Of a stretch of DNA of 64,000 nt, positions 1 through 13,279 are shown in pieces. The stretch comes from Strongylocentrotus droebachiensis (taxonomy: Eukaryota > Echinodermata > Echinoidea > Camarodonta > Strongylocentrotidae): positions 1 through 64,000 of the forward strand of contig JAVYIG010005299.1 in NCBI GenBank assembly GCA_035222895.1, read 5' to 3'. The position numbers and the translations under genes are program-made. Under the pieces are notes generated by a model, which was given only the letters and a program-made list of their open reading frames with translations, searched no databases and was not told the origin of the DNA. How positions within the stretch are numbered: the first letter of the stretch is position 1; each line of letters opens with the position of its first letter.

Positions 1-839
1 GCAAAATCACTTTTTAGCCTATTCTCCACTCTAAAGTAGTGGTTGCATAACTCCTATGAAAGTGGGTTCCACTTTTATTCTTTTGATAATATGGATTTCC
101 ACTCCAAATAAAGTGGTCTGTACATATTATTATGGCTCCCCAGAAAGTGGAAGTTTGTACTCCTGTACATTTTAGAGAGACTTCACGTCTGCCGCACGCG
201 AAGACGAACTGCTGAGGGAGCAAATCCGGGTGATGGCGGCGGGGTCGTTTGGGGGGGGGGGGGGGTGGGGGGAGGGGTGGCGTGTTCCAGACTGATACTG
301 ATATGTTAATAAAACAAATATTTTTGACTTTCCAACCTCAGTCATGATCCTTAAATCCCATAAATCAGAGGCAGCAACTACTCTCCAGCTGTCGGACTCA
401 TCATACCTCAATATTAACATGGATCAAGACCCTGTTTCACAAAACTTGTTTTCAATATTAACAAGTTACAACAATTTATATAAGCTGTACTGAAATCCCT
501 GTATCCGCTTGGTGGGGTACAAATTCATTCTAAGATTCCGTGAGTTGTTATTTGTAATGAGTTTTTCTGAAATAGGTGTCAGACCTAGTATTTGATGCCT
601 ATTATGTTCTGGTGCTCTTTACAGAATGCTGAATTTCAGAAATGTATGCTGCATATAACACATGGGGATTAAAGACCCAAAGCAGGGAGAAAAATCACAT
701 TTCTGTGATCGTTCAGATTAATTATTATTTGAGTATTCTGATTGCAAAGACTTCTGAGAAATCCCCTCTCGGACGATTTCATTGGCATTGAGCACTGCCT
801 TGGAGACGTGCAATCCTAAAAAGCATATGTTGCACTCTC

Positions 840-1080
840 TTCATCCCTCTCTCTCTCTCCATCCTTTTGTCTCTCCCTCCCTACCCCCGTCTCTCCATCT
901 TTATTTCTCTCTCTCTCTCCTTACCTCCTTTTCCCTCCACCAACTCTCTCTTTCTCTATCCCCCCCCCCCCCCAATCTCTCTCTCTCATTTTCTCCTCCC
1001 CCCCTCTCTCTCTCTCTCTCTTCTCTTCTCTCTTCTCTTCTCTCTTACCTCCTTTCAATCTCATCCATTTTTTCCCTCTT
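840..1080 (+). repeat. CT-rich microsatellite tract
   Basis: Long stretches of (TC)n broken by CCCTCC and a C-run near 961-974; the other strand is purine-only. Open frames across it are low-complexity Ser/Leu/Pro strings and are not genes. Confidence 0.9.
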
Positions 1081-3909
1081 CTCTCTACATTATTGAATAG
1101 TCTGCCATTAATAGACAAAAGAGTGATAGCTCTAAGTAAGATCGAGTTAATGGCCTTTTGGTTCACAGAATATAGCATCAAATTTTCTTCCCTGTCCATT
1201 ACTTCATATTCTCTGTTATATTCCCATTATCTTTTCCTTTTTTTATCTGAAGACATATATATTCTCAACGTAATCCTCTCAGATGAATACTGGTTTGTAT
1301 TTCAAGGATTTTGTGCAATATGTGTACTTCCATCTGTACATACAATGTATAATTAAGTTTTGGAACGTGACGTTTCATATATTTTAATTCACACAGACAC
1401 ACTGTGTACAAAATTTACAGATAAATATTGATTATTCATTTTTCCGTTTGATTTTGGCAAAGTTTATTTACTGTTTGCATCGTCATCACCATAATTATCA
1501 GTATATGGTGGTAACGATGCTGTTTATTGATGTTGATTGTAAAATAAACATCATCAATATTATGTTCTTTATCAGTTATCATGTTATATTCATCAGCAAA
1601 ATATCAGACTAATACTTTTTTTAATTTTTAAAACTTGTATTGTAATATCTTTGTTTTAATTGAACATAATACTAATACATTGAATTAGTAAATGTGAATT
1701 GTTTTTTAGTATATCTTCTTTATAAATTATTATGTATTCTTCAGTACAATATTAGACGAATATTATTTTTAATTATAAAACTTGTATGAATTAGTTAATT
1801 TGAACTGTCTGTAAGTATTTCCATGTGTTTTTATATTTCATAGAAAGCACTAAATATATTCTATTTTTCAAAAATTGATATTTAACTACAAAAGATGTTC
1901 ATTTTTCAAAACTATTTTGACCATCGATTTGTCAAAATTATATGTACCGGTAGATGCCCTACAAAATCGTAACTTTTAACATTATAAATATGCTTATTTC
2001 AGACAAAAAACAGGAAAAAGTGAAACATTGAGTTACGCCAGTATGTTGGACTCTTGTTTGCATTTTTTTATTTCCATTTTGACAGCAGAGTTTATTTAAA
2101 CATTTGTGCATGAAGGATCAAAAGTACAGGTGGACACCAACATGTACGGTAGTTATGAGAGTTACATGAGCATATTTAGGTTTGTTGGTTTTCATGTAAT
2201 TAATTTGTTGAAACATTATGGAATTCAATATTTAAAAAAAAATAAAAATCTTTACTTAATTTCACCACTTTTCCAGTTAACCATGCTATCATTTTGCATA
2301 TATCACATTACGTTGGTGCCTGGTCATATTTTCTTTCTTTACATTTTGTTTCATTGTAGTGTTCTGATACAATTTTCTCATATTAGCATTTCAATCGTTA
2401 AATTTGTTTGTTTGTTTTCATTTGCATTTGTAATGTTCGTCCCGTTAAGTCATGTATATAGATCATAGACAGAACTGGAAAGCTCACAGGCATCTGAAGG
2501 TACACTTTGTCAGTTTTGGAATCTACTAAAAAACAGAGTAATGCTCAGATTGCATACAATATCACATTATCAATTATTACTATTGAATTATTATTCCACA
2601 TACCTGTTCCGATCTATTTAGGAATGATTATGTAATAAGATCTACCACGTCACCTCTTGTTATTTCTCATGGATCAAAACTAAGTCATAAACCTAAACTA
2701 GGAGGTGATACAGCTACTAACCTTGCATATTTTAAATCTAATGAAGGGGCATTGCCAGATCATTTCAGAATGTGATGATCAGAACAAAATTTGCAAAAAG
2801 TTTGAAAAAGAAATGTTTCATGTGAAGTAACTTACTTATAACAAAACAAATGCCATTCATACTCTCCTGAGGAAAACATTAATACTAACAAAATCAATTA
2901 CTGACTTCAATCAATTCTATAAATAATTCATTAGCATATTATTTCTCTGTAGTCTAATCCCCATAACATAGACTAAATCTACATAATTTAGCATCATTTA
3001 TGTCTAAATGTTAAAAGTCTTTAATTAAAGAAGGCACTGAACTAATTAATACTAATCCTTGTTATGCTTACATTCTTGAATGGATTTCTCAGTAGCTATC
3101 TCACTCCTAAACATGGAATCACTTTTTTTTTTTTTAAAGAAGTGTTCTGTGTGCATGCAACATTGAAGACCAACATCTTTTTCATTGCAATAAAAATGTA
3201 TCTGAGCCCATCCCAATTTCCTCAATACAATGATTCTCACAATTTGAATGAGTGATCAATACAAGCTCATATAACCCAAAATAAGAAAATAATTATCACT
3301 GAGATGTCCATTTTCACTGCGTTCATTGATTAATTAATATATCTTAGGAATCTGAGGTATGTGAGAGAGTACTATAATTGAGTAATATGTTAGCTTTTTC
3401 TAAATTAATCATATCAATCATGCATGGAGGCTTATCAGCAATAAAGGTAGAATATCGATGTACTATCTAATGAAATGCATTGTGTCTTTGCCAACTGATT
3501 CAATTCCATTTCATTGTCTGTAATTGCAAATGTGCGAATTTGTAAATGTAAATAAAAACAAGAATTAACAAGATAGAATAAATTTGTCTAAAAAAATGAC
3601 CCAGTGTGTCGATCATGTGTTGGCGATTCTAAACCAGATTAATTTCAAACATACTAGTATATTTACTTCAAAGTCGCTCCTTGGTGTTCAAAAGGTGACA
3701 AATGACTCCAGCTGGAGTCAACTTGGAAATATCATTATGGCAGCATCCTCCGTCAACGTGAAGCAACTTGCTAGTATCTACATATTTTATTTCAACTGGG
3801 CAGATAACTACATGGCTCCCGGTAGAGAAAATGGGGATTCCTCATGAGCTACATCACCACGGCAACAGTATCCTCAAAATGGAAGATGTTTAAAACATCA
3901 AGCAGTTGA

Positions 3910-4270
3910 CTGGCTCCTGCTCAGGCTCCTGCTCAGGCTCCAGCAGTGGCTCTGCTCCAGTAGGTGACCAATACTGTAGCTATTCCAGGATCACTGCTAT
4001 CCTCCAATGAAGGGATGGAGAATTTATATTGATTGTCAAGGAGGCTCTTTGAGCAAAGGAAGATAAAATGAGGATCCAGCGTTGGCTCCAGCAGGTTACC
4101 TAGCTATTCCGGTCTCCATCAGTATTCTCCTGGTGGCACACACACCATACTATCCTTCAATGAAAGAAGGAGGATGGGCGTCGTCAAGGAGGCTCTTCAA
4201 TCAAAGGCAGGTGGACTGTGGCTCCTCCTAGGGAATAGGTGGATCCTGCGCTGGCTCCAGGAGGTAATCT
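3910..4270 (+). repeat. Degenerate tandem repeat, units of about 150-190 bp
   Basis: The block starting with GGCTCCAGCAGGT and containing TGTCAAGGAGGCTCTT and then AGCAAAGG recurs: GCTCCAGTAGGTGACC at about 3953, GGCTCCAGCAGGTTACC at about 4085 and GGCTCCAGGAGGTAATC at about 4252. A short GGCTCCTGCTCA repeat lies at 3910-3945. Confidence 0.7.
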
Positions 4271-4783
4271 TGATATCACCATCTAAAACGAACACAAATG
4301 AAGAGAATCAATTGAGGACAGTTGATGACATCCTTAAAAAACATTTAAGATACCGGTATGTGTTTAGAAACCACATTTACTCTCCATCAAAGTGATTTGA
4401 GAAAAAAATCAGCGAACCAAACCAGTTGTATTTATTATCATTACCGGTATTAAAGCATTTAACATATAAGCTGCATAAGAGAAAATGGGGTATCTTTTAA
4501 ATCACAAATTAGTTAATGCTCCACTTTTTAGGTGTACCTTTAATTCCAATCATAATTTAGAATTAGATCAACGGTGTAAAACAAAAATAGAACTTTGATG
4601 TACCTACAAACCATTAAACATTACATAGATGTTGCAAGAGCATTCCGAAGATTGTTCGTTATGTGACTGTGAAAGTATTAATCAACATGTGCCTCTCTTA
4701 CTTTCTATACATGTGTCAAAGATATCATGATAAACTATAGGAAATACCTAAAAGATACAGCAACTAGACTTGAAAGACTGTAC

Positions 4784-7700
4784 CTTTGCTTTGGTCTGTG
4801 TGGTGTCCATGTAGCCTACACATAGACTATCAGTAGAGTGTGTCCACAGTATCTCTGCATCCCTGTCTTTATGGTTGTACCTCACTGCAATAGCCCCACC
4901 AAGCCTTGCCGCATCGTCAGTTAGAAATGGTGATTCTGTGAATGCAAAAGATGTCAGTAAAAGCTGTTTGTGCTGAAACAATTATTACTGGATTTTTAAT
5001 GTGTCTATATGTTTCCTGTTAAAGTCTGTAAGTCTCTGTTTGTTTGTCTCTGTCTCTCTGTCTATGTCTAATGACAAAATATTGTCTAATGATTTCTCAG
5101 AACAAGCTTGTTTATTCCAGAAAGAATCAATATGGATTGGAATGTATCAATGATGGTAAAAAGAAAAAGTTCCAGATCCTGCTAGTTTAATGTTAAAGAT
5201 GGGGTGAAGATCTTATACAAGTTATCATCGCCTGTACATCCCATTTCCATGTCACCTTTGACGTCTCCTGATCTTCTCATTTACATTTAATCAACATCTA
5301 AACAATTTCCTCAGTTTCCATCATGATTATGATGATGATAATTCCCTGCATCAAAACGATGTCTCAATTCTGTTAAATATATTAAAATATGTCATTTTCC
5401 TCAAGTTTAAAGAGAAAGTTGAGTTTTTGAGAGAGGTGAAAAATAAATTGTGAGCACTTTCATTATTATTATTATGTAATTGTGGAAGAACGTCAAAGAA
5501 AAAATGTTCCCTGAAAAGCATGGCACTTCGGATGCCTTCATATTCTAAATATGGCATGTAACAGTGGGCCACATTTTTATGCCACATGTGTGTGTAGTCC
5601 CATAATCCCATATACCGGTACATCTTTCTGTGTACAGTGTTTGTTACTTTACCAAAACTGGGCTAATTTTCTTATCATTTTGAAAATTCCAAAACCTTGC
5701 AATACACACCAATACTTGTATGCTACATGATCAACTTTTTCTGATCAATTCCACACTGTTACTTTCACAATGCAATCGCATGACCATAACTCAACTTTAT
5801 CTTTAAAGTTGAGATTTCAGAATAACTCACTTAGATATTGCCTTTGAAAGGTGCTACCCAATGATGAGGTTGGATCATCACTTTGAAGTAGTCCCTCACA
5901 GCAGGTCTGGGCTAGATTACATCTCATGAGCTGCTCTCCACTCCCTGAGGTGCTGCATCCAACGCTCACCGACAAAGATGTCTTTGTGTGGGACTGGGCC
6001 CAGCATCCACATCCAAAAAACATGGCCTAGTCAGGGGGGAAAAGGAAGGAATTATTAGGTACGTTATCCTACATAAAATGGAAACGGAAATACAGTAAAA
6101 ACCAGTTTACTATTAAGTCAAACAAGGAAAATAGAAACAAGTGGCCACCGCCCGCCCCCCCCCCCCCCCCCCCCCATTCCATGAACGGAGGGATACCATG
6201 CATGTTCCCAAACTCTCCGGCTCGCAACAAAAGAATAAGGTCTACCCGTATTGACTTTACACACCAGACTTTTGCTGAAAAGGGGGGGGGGGGGTGCTGA
6301 AAAAGGCTTGTATAACAAAAGAAAAAGGTCTACCCGTATTGACTTTACACACCAGACTTTTGCTGAAAAGGGGGGGGGGGGGTGCTGAAAAAGGCTTGTA
6401 TAACAAAAGAAAAAGGTCGACCCGTATTGACTTTACACACCATACTTTTGATGAAAAGGGGGGGGGGGTGCTGAAAAAGGCTCGTATAACAAAAGAAAAA
6501 GGTCAACCCGTATTGACTTTAAACACCAGACTTTTGCTGAAAAGGGGGGGGGGGGTTCGCTGGAAACACGCATATATGCGTACCCTAAATAACACTGAGT
6601 GGGGGGGCCGGGGGCCACTGTCATCCAGTGACCTTTCTCAACAGGTTCCACATCACACATTATCCTCTAAACGAAGACAATAGGAAGACTATAATTAAGT
6701 TCACTTTCATTAAATTCAATTCCATCTTTAAAAAACAAAACTGTAAAATACATCAAATAAAATACATGCAATTCCATATAATACAAATACATGTAGCATT
6801 TCAAATCCTATAAAACTGTACAATGCATCGAATACAAAACATTCAATTTCATATAAAACATATAACATTTGAAATAGCATAAACATATCTATGATGATAT
6901 CATAGAGAGGTGGCCACTAAGGCAAGTTTAACTGTATGTTGAAGTTAAAGAATAGATATCATGATGATGTTATGCAAACGGTGTAACCCCTAAAGTTCAA
7001 CTTCTTTCATGTATAATTTCACTAAATTATGCAAATATTTCAGCAACCTTGTTCCATCCCAGCTGTGTACATAACAATAGATAGATGCTGTTGCAGCTGC
7101 GATTCGTATATTTATTAATAGCTACCAGGAATGTGTAATTATATAATAATCCAGTTTGTTTTGAAAGCCTAGACAAGGATTTGAAAGTCAGGGCTATTAT
7201 TATGTACCGGTAATCATTTGCGCATTGAATCCCCAGTTGAAAACCACCATGAGGACACATGTTGTTTTGCTGGCTGTCATTTCTTTTGATCCATGTGATA
7301 CATGTATACCTGCATACAGTGATGTACAATGAACTTTGATGGCGATCTGTTTCTGCTTTTACTGAGAAAGTGATCTCACTCACTGGATTTATAACTTGGA
7401 TACGATTTAACACTTTTTTGGATCATCAATGCGGAATGAATCTATTTGCTGGACGTTGGTATTTTGCTGAACTTTGGTGTATTTTGGATCATCTGATCTT
7501 GCAATGGCTGGGGGATATTTCAGTTCTTATTTTGGCTTGAATGACTGGACCATGAGGACTGCTTGCTTTTATCAGGTATTTAGTTGTGTATTGTTGACAT
7601 GATCAATTCCATAGATGATATGGATTGGCCTACCATATTGGCCTCTTGTGCATGGCACAAGACATTTACTTGTCATAATGCTGCTCTTGTCAATAGTAAT

Positions 7701-10700
7701 AATTCATTTCAATTAATATGAGGTGTTTTGGTGTAGTGGTCTGCGCCCTTGACTAGAGCTCAAAAACAAAAGTTGTGGGTTCTAGCCACTAGGATGTCAT
7801 TTAAACCATGAAGAGAAGGTGAATACAAATACTACACAAAACTATAGAAATAGGGCACCAAAGGTAAGCACAATAAGTGCTGGATTTGTGCTACCTTCTC
7901 AAAATGAGATATGGTTCATACGGTATCGTGCTGCAGCAAACGTACAGGAATTGCATTCATTTGTTATTGTATGTGGTAGTAGAGCATAGAGGGCAGCAAA
8001 TTGTATGTCATGTTTGTTTTTGCTGTGACCATATTGGTTTGGGAGTATGAGGATGAGTGTGTATTAATACAAGAGCGCGAGGAGAGTCATACACACTATA
8101 GAAGCCTCCATTATCGATACTAATATGAAACATGTATTTTTATAACAATAGGGTAATATTTTCTTCTTTTTAATTTAACTAGAGTGGTATTTGGGCAACA
8201 AGGTGAATAATTTCAATGCATCAATGTCCAAAGCTTTACTCATGCCCCTCTAGTTCTCTCTATATTTCATCAAATCACACATCAATGAGCCTTAAAGCCC
8301 CTCAAGTTTACAGCATATAAAAATAAAAAAATAAAATAAAAAACAGAAATCATGAAGACAGCTTACATGTCCCACTCTCCCTGGATGTTTGAGGGCTATC
8401 CCACCACTGGACACGGCGCTAGCGATCTGACCATTGCTGTCCACACAGACTGCCCCCACCGTGTCTTGCATGGTGTCCCCGTCCATCTGGTTAGTGATAA
8501 GAACATGAAGATGAGTTTATGAATGAAATCCGATTTCAATTGCAAAGTTTATTTCATCTGTATCCATCTCTAAGCACATCATCTATACTACAAGGTGTAA
8601 ACAAAAATAAAGATTCAACATTTCCGATCATTGATAACTCAAAAATTAAAAGTTGAATCAGACCTAGTGTCTGCACAGTGAAAAGTTGAAGCATTGAAAA
8701 TTTATCAGGAGTAAATTCTAAGACATTTGTTTTAACAATCTTTTCAAACTAATGCGTTGAATATTTGATTAGATTCATGTTTCACTTTTTGACAAATAAA
8801 GACCAGGAAATCTGTCCGCGACAGCAATCAGTTCGTAATACCACAATACCATTGTGAATCTCAGCTGAAAATTCCAGAACATCTTTTGTAACTCAATGAC
8901 ATGAATAATTAATGACACTCTACTCAATACCAAAATTGTGTCAGAAATGATGGGTGTTGTAATGAGATAGAAGAAAATCAAAAAGCCTACCACTGGAGAC
9001 CCATCTCCCTTCATTCTCTTCGCTAACGTCTCTTGCTGGTCTGACGGCAAGGTGCTGAACCCTGACAGCGCCCTCTTGTGTTTACGATAGGCAGACAGTG
9101 CCCTTGGGGTGATGAGGGAACTGGTGTTGACCTCCTTGAACCCATGATCACAGGCCCACTGCAGAGCGCCGTTACCGACCAGTACACTGTATGAAAATAG
9201 TTGTTTATTGGTAAATAGTTTGTACAATACATGAGCACAATACATGAGCACAATAAATGTCTATGATAGACGTTCATCCTTTGCATTGCGGTCCATGGTA
9301 TTTTTACAATATGAGACTTCATCTGCTGCTTTATATGCATCCACTCTACCGTGCCAAAGACCGAATCATAAATAGGATACATGAATTTCATATACTGACA
9401 CTCCCAAAATCTGTATGTGTCCCACATTTTCGTATAAGATCCATGGCATTTTACAAATGTGACTCTTCAGTCAGTTTTTGTATGCATCCCATCTTGCCGA
9501 GTCAGAACACTTCACTCATTGGTTTTTGACACACCACATCTATCAAAAATACACTGAATGATATTGAGGAATGAGATGACAAGGATACTTTATTTAACCC
9601 GACTATTCAAAAATCTATTGTAGATATAAAGTAATCAATGGCCTATGATTTTGATTCCTATCCTACCCACTAACCTATTACTTACATCTTTTTTCTTCAA
9701 TTTTTTTCTATAAAACTAAGTAATACGTATCAAGAGAGGGATAGGAATCCCACTTGTACTACTTACCATGGAGGAATACGACCATGTGACAGAAGTCCTT
9801 TGCGCTGTTCACATAATAGAGCTTTGGCAACTTTGACTGGGTTCCGTATTCCTTCAAGCAAAAAATTATAAGGAAGAATTCAATCATAAATGTCTTATTA
9901 CACATAGATAATACATGTTATTTTTCTATTTTGCAAAAATTAATCATTCAAATACAATTAAATGAATAAGTAGATAGAAATTGAAAAGATGAATGAATAA
10001 AATATGGAGCTAAAAACTAATGTATAATTCTGGATCTAGATTACTCCAACTCAATATTTCCTAGTGAGTAAAACAGAGAGGATAATGTTAAGTTTTAACA
10101 GTTGTACACAATATCATGGGCCTTCGCTGTAGATGATGCTGAATGGAGAAAGTTGTTGAAATAAATAAAGGAAAAACTGCAACATCATAAAAGAATGAAT
10201 GCATCTACGATTAAATAAAATCAGTAAATCGCTAATCAAAAGTTAAAAAAGACAAAATACCTCCTAAAGCCCCAACAGCACCAAAATGCAGAGAGTCTCC
10301 ATCCATGATACCAGCATCACACTCAACACCGCCCTCTAGGGTCAGGTTGGATCCAAGGCCAGCATTTGTACATGGACTATCCTGTATAGAAAGGATGCAA
10401 AATGCACAAGATTGTTGTTGAACGTAGCGATCAAGAGTGAGTGGAATCTTTCCGGGCTACCATGTCACAATACAATATTTACAAAGTAGAAAACAAGACT
10501 TGAAGAGTTCTACATTAAAATAGATTTTTCAATTAATACTAGGGCTGCGACGAGTAGTCGAATGCTCGAGTACCCGCACGGTTGACAACTACTTGAGTAC
10601 GATTTCTCGTACTCGAATATTCAGACGCAAAAAAAAAATAATCCCAGGCCGACGGTTACCCGTGCCAGGGAGAGCGGCGGCCGCTGGCATGGTGTCGTCA

Positions 10701-12842
10701 GTAAAAATGTTTCCCAACTCAAGCACTGTCAAACTCACCACTCAGAAACTGGGACCAAATGTCCAGATTTCTGTTTGGACTTGGAGGAAAATGGATTATT
10801 CTGCCATCTTTGGTTTTTAAAACAGCATTGTTTACTGTTATTATTATTATTAAATCGGCGCCTTCAACTGCAACTCGAAGTAAAATTGCATGCGTTTTCG
10901 GCGATGGACCTGGGATACTGCTCCAGTGGTATGGTGGTGGCACAAAAAGAAAACAAAATTTAACAAAATTTTAAAAAATAAAAAAAATAAAAAAAATTCA
11001 ACAAAATATTCATTTAAAAAACATGGCATCCGAATATTCGAGTATTCGCTTGTAAGCCTGGGAGTGTACTCAAGTACCTCATTACACTGTTGTGCACAGC
11101 CTTAATTAATACAAACCTCAAGTGTTGATACTGCTATAGCAACTGCTTCCACAGCATTTGCACCATTCTTCAGGACAGATATTGCCTGTATGATCCAAGG
11201 ATAAAATACAGAAAATTATTAATAATGTATCTGATTTCTAGCAATATGGAGCCAACATTTTCACTGCATGATATGAGAGATAAATCTGATACATTTTGGT
11301 ATTATCATGATATATGTCAATGTGTCAGTTAAATTGATATCTTTACCAATTAATTTTTTTCATAACTTTTCTGAAATTCACTTTATATCTATCCTACCAA
11401 AATTGACTCCAGTAAACAAACATGTCTGTACAAAAATCATAACTTGTAGATCTGTTGAAAATATATTGTTGACACACAAAACTCACAAATTGTGATGAAG
11501 AAATTCCATCTTCATTTGAGTTCAAATTGCTTCCTCAATAAATATTGTTTTTGTATGAGAAATTTCTCAATAAGGAAATTACCTGTTGGCATGCTTTATT
11601 GACAGCCTCATTGTATTCAGCTTTTCTCTCAGGAGAATGGTATCCTGCACCTGAAAAAATAAAATTAAAATTATTATTTGCATCATAAAATTATAGCTAG
11701 AGAAGAAGAGGAGGAGGAGGAGAAAAAAAAAGAAGAAAAAGAATTACATTTATTGGTAAAATGTGCACTAGACCCACTACATATTACAATCCACTTCATC
11801 AATAAAGACGTACTAGATGAGGATTGCAGATTTAAATGGAGATTATTCTGACTTTCAGAGGCAACAGTTACCCAAAAATTGTTACTAATGGGGCTACAAG
11901 CCTCACTAGCCCCCCCCCTCCCCCCCCCCCCCCTGTGGCCACACCATACACTCTCACTAGCACCCCCCCCCCCCCCCATCATGGATCAGGGCTAACTCGT
12001 ACTCACTGCAAAAAACGTTTTTTGTTGTCATTGTACCCTAACCCTAATTTCAAATCTGACCGCTTTTGCAGCGGGGCCGAGTTGTCCCCGGGTCCGAGTT
12101 TGCCCGACTCCCCCACCGTACACCCTCGCCTCATATTATCTTAACATTTATTCGGTAATACTTCTGGTTTGTTTCATTTACATGTATCAGATGCATTCCA
12201 ATGCATTATTTAGTTATGAATTGTCGATTCATTCATTTCTTTATTGAGTTTATTCAATCATTCACTCCCTGATTTGTTTTCACTCACATTGGTCATTGTT
12301 CATTTAATTATTCATGCAAAATGTACATCCACTCATACATATAATTCTATTCATACATTGTTCATGTCCTTTTAGTTTCATTCTCATTGACCCTATTGAC
12401 GATGACGTTGACGTTGACAGTTCTTTCAAGTTTAATTCATTCATCCATTCATTCGTCCAAACGAAGGGTCCAATTATATATCAAGTTCATTTACAAAACA
12501 ATGTATTCACTGATTCACTCATTCAGTCATTATATGGTTCCCTGACCTCTATGGCTCTTTCTGCATGTTCATCACATGTCATTATTATAAATACCATACC
12601 GTTAGTACCGGTCCGTACATCAATCAGACCCCGAACCACCCGCACAGCACGGTGGTCTGACGGGTACCGGCGCGCACGGCGTCGGACAATGCTTTGTCAC
12701 AGGCCGGGTCGGGTCCATTATTTCACTCTACCAACTGGGAACTTGTGTTAAAAATAAAACGGATGATTTCTACACATAATGAAATATGATTAATATACGA
12801 TATATCATTTTTACCCAGATGAATAGCAATAAATCCAGACAT
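4784..12842 (-). CDS. TASP1: Taspase-1 (threonine aspartase 1), nine exons, 3' end uncertain
   Basis: Taspase-1 is an N-terminal-nucleophile threonine protease of the asparaginase-2 family that cleaves nuclear regulators such as MLL and TFIIA after aspartate. Coding exons on the minus strand: 12842-12815, 11650-11583, 11185-11117, 10381-10261, 9851-9767, 9186-8991, 8486-8367, 6026-5831 and 4935-4784. All have AG/GT borders and compatible phases, giving 345 codons. The start is the ATG in exon 1 ([10 protein letters not shown]), which joins directly to [10 protein letters not shown], the family N-terminal strand. Recognisable blocks are [40 protein letters not shown] with the catalytic threonine at about residue 198, [21 protein letters not shown] and SLCVGYM. 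The human enzyme is about 420 residues; the N-terminus here is about 36 shorter. The last exon was not found: either the reading frame continues past the weak donor at 4783 to a TAG near 4748, or a small 3' exon lies further left. Confidence 0.93.
5583..5802 (-). mobile_element. Truncated copy of the TTAA-flanked element found at 20443
   Basis: Read on the minus strand, this segment matches 20443-20650 nearly throughout: the GTTATGGTCATGCGATTGC, GTATTGGTGTGTA and CACAGAAAGATGTA blocks appear in the same order. The right end abuts TTAA at 5803-5806; the other terminus is missing. It lies in the TASP1 intron between the exons at 6026-5831 and 4935-4784. Confidence 0.8.
6230..6560 (+). repeat. 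Minisatellite, about 88 bp unit, about 4 copies, each with a G11-G13 run
   Basis: The unit reads AGGTCTACCCGTATTGACTT, then CACCAGACTTTTGCTGAAAA, a G-run of 11-13, and TGCTGAAAAAGGCTTGTATA. Copies start near 6237, 6326, 6414 and 6501 with a few substitutions. A C-run (6150-6175) lies just before it. It sits in the TASP1 intron upstream of the exon at 6026. Open frames across it are repeat artefacts. Confidence 0.92.
7724..7795 (+). mobile_element. tRNA-derived SINE head
   Basis: A pol III A-box TGGTGTAGTGG (7729-7739) and a B-box-like GGTTCTAGCC (7778-7787) have tRNA-like spacing, with the SINE-typical GACTAGAGCTC between. There is no cloverleaf-quality acceptor stem, so this is a SINE remnant rather than a tRNA gene. 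It lies in a TASP1 intron. Confidence 0.7.
9288..9510 (+). repeat. Degenerate direct repeat, period about 150 bp
   Basis: Two diverged copies of TCCATGGYATTTT...TATGCATCC...GCC run at about 9288-9365 and 9440-9510 in a TASP1 intron. A separate 12-bp repeat (ACAATACATGAGC twice) lies at 9226-9256. Confidence 0.55.
10540..11104. mobile_element. Non-autonomous hAT-like element with 8-bp target duplication
   Basis: The element (565 bp) begins TAGGGCTGCGACGA and ends GTTGTGCACAGCCTTA, giving inverted termini TAGGGCTGCG and TAAGGCTGTG. It is flanked by the direct repeat ATTAATAC (10532-10539 and 11105-11112). An 8-bp duplication and this terminus are characteristic of hAT transposons. The subterminal regions carry further inverted ACTCGAATATTC blocks. 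No transposase is encoded. Confidence 0.88.
11700..11735 (+). repeat. Purine-rich GAGGAG/AAAG tract
   Basis: A run of about 35 purines (GAAGAAGAGGAGGAGG followed by A-rich units) in TASP1 intron 1. Confidence 0.7.
11910..11982 (+). repeat. Two poly-C runs
   Basis: C-runs at about 11910-11934 and 11963-11978, separated by TGTGGCCACACCATACACTC. They lie in TASP1 intron 1 and are a site of possible G-quadruplex formation on the minus strand. Confidence 0.8.
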
Positions 12843-13279
12843 AACTAGTCAAAGCGAGTGCTGTAGCAGAGTCAGGCTGGTTAACCCATGGGCGCTGACA
12901 TGTTAGTCTTTTTCTTATTACATTAGTTTATCTTAAAGTTTTCTATATAAATCATATATTTTTGGGTATATAATAATACTTTAAAATTTGAAAAAGGTTT
13001 AATATATATTTTTGTTCTTAAAAAATAATGTTAACAAATAAAATAAAGACATAATATTTGAAAAATATGCTGATGATCCTTAACTTTACGACAGTACCAT
13101 ATTGAACTCGACCACATCATATCTACACGTATGTTTACGGAAGGACGAAGTTCAGTTCAGTCGCAGACTTATAATTACAACGTTGCATTAATGTAATCAG
13201 TGGTTGTTGTTAAATTGGTTGTTGACCTTTCAAATAAGACCCATGTCCGAAAACAATTAAAGTAAAGATACATGACGAT
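12843..13279. promoter_or_regulatory. Shared intergenic region between the TASP1 and SAYSD1 start codons
   Basis: The 437 bp between the TASP1 ATG (minus, 12842-12840) and the SAYSD1 ATG (plus, 13280) must hold both 5' UTRs and promoters unless one gene has an additional non-coding first exon. It is AT-rich in the middle, with no TATA box placed convincingly. A CpG-rich block lies at 12600-12720, just inside TASP1 intron 1. Divergent housekeeping pairs commonly share a promoter; that use here is inferred from spacing alone. Confidence 0.6.

Larger units (their letters stand above)
1..4783. other. Left flank, no gene supported apart from a possible TASP1 3' exon
   Basis: AT-rich DNA with a poly-G run at 248-275, a CT-rich microsatellite at 840-1080 and a degenerate tandem repeat at 3910-4270. 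The first 170 bp contain several short CCACT...AAGTGG inverted pairs. The missing TASP1 3' exon may lie here. A weak candidate on the minus strand near 3720-3660 reads ISKLTPAGV then a stop, but its splice phase does not fit. Confidence 0.5.

Noticed and set aside
3660-3722. Minus-strand ISKLTPAGV followed by a stop, considered as the TASP1 last exon
   Set aside because: Only loosely like the family C-terminus and the nearest acceptor gives the wrong phase; it contains a perfect 18-bp palindrome (TGACTCCAGCTGGAGTCA) that may explain the frame.
6118-6683. Open frames up to 129 codons on both strands with internal repeats
   Set aside because: Translations of the 88-bp minisatellite.
12030-12045. 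ACCCTAACCCTAA, telomere-like
   Set aside because: Only about two units; too short to mean an interstitial telomere.
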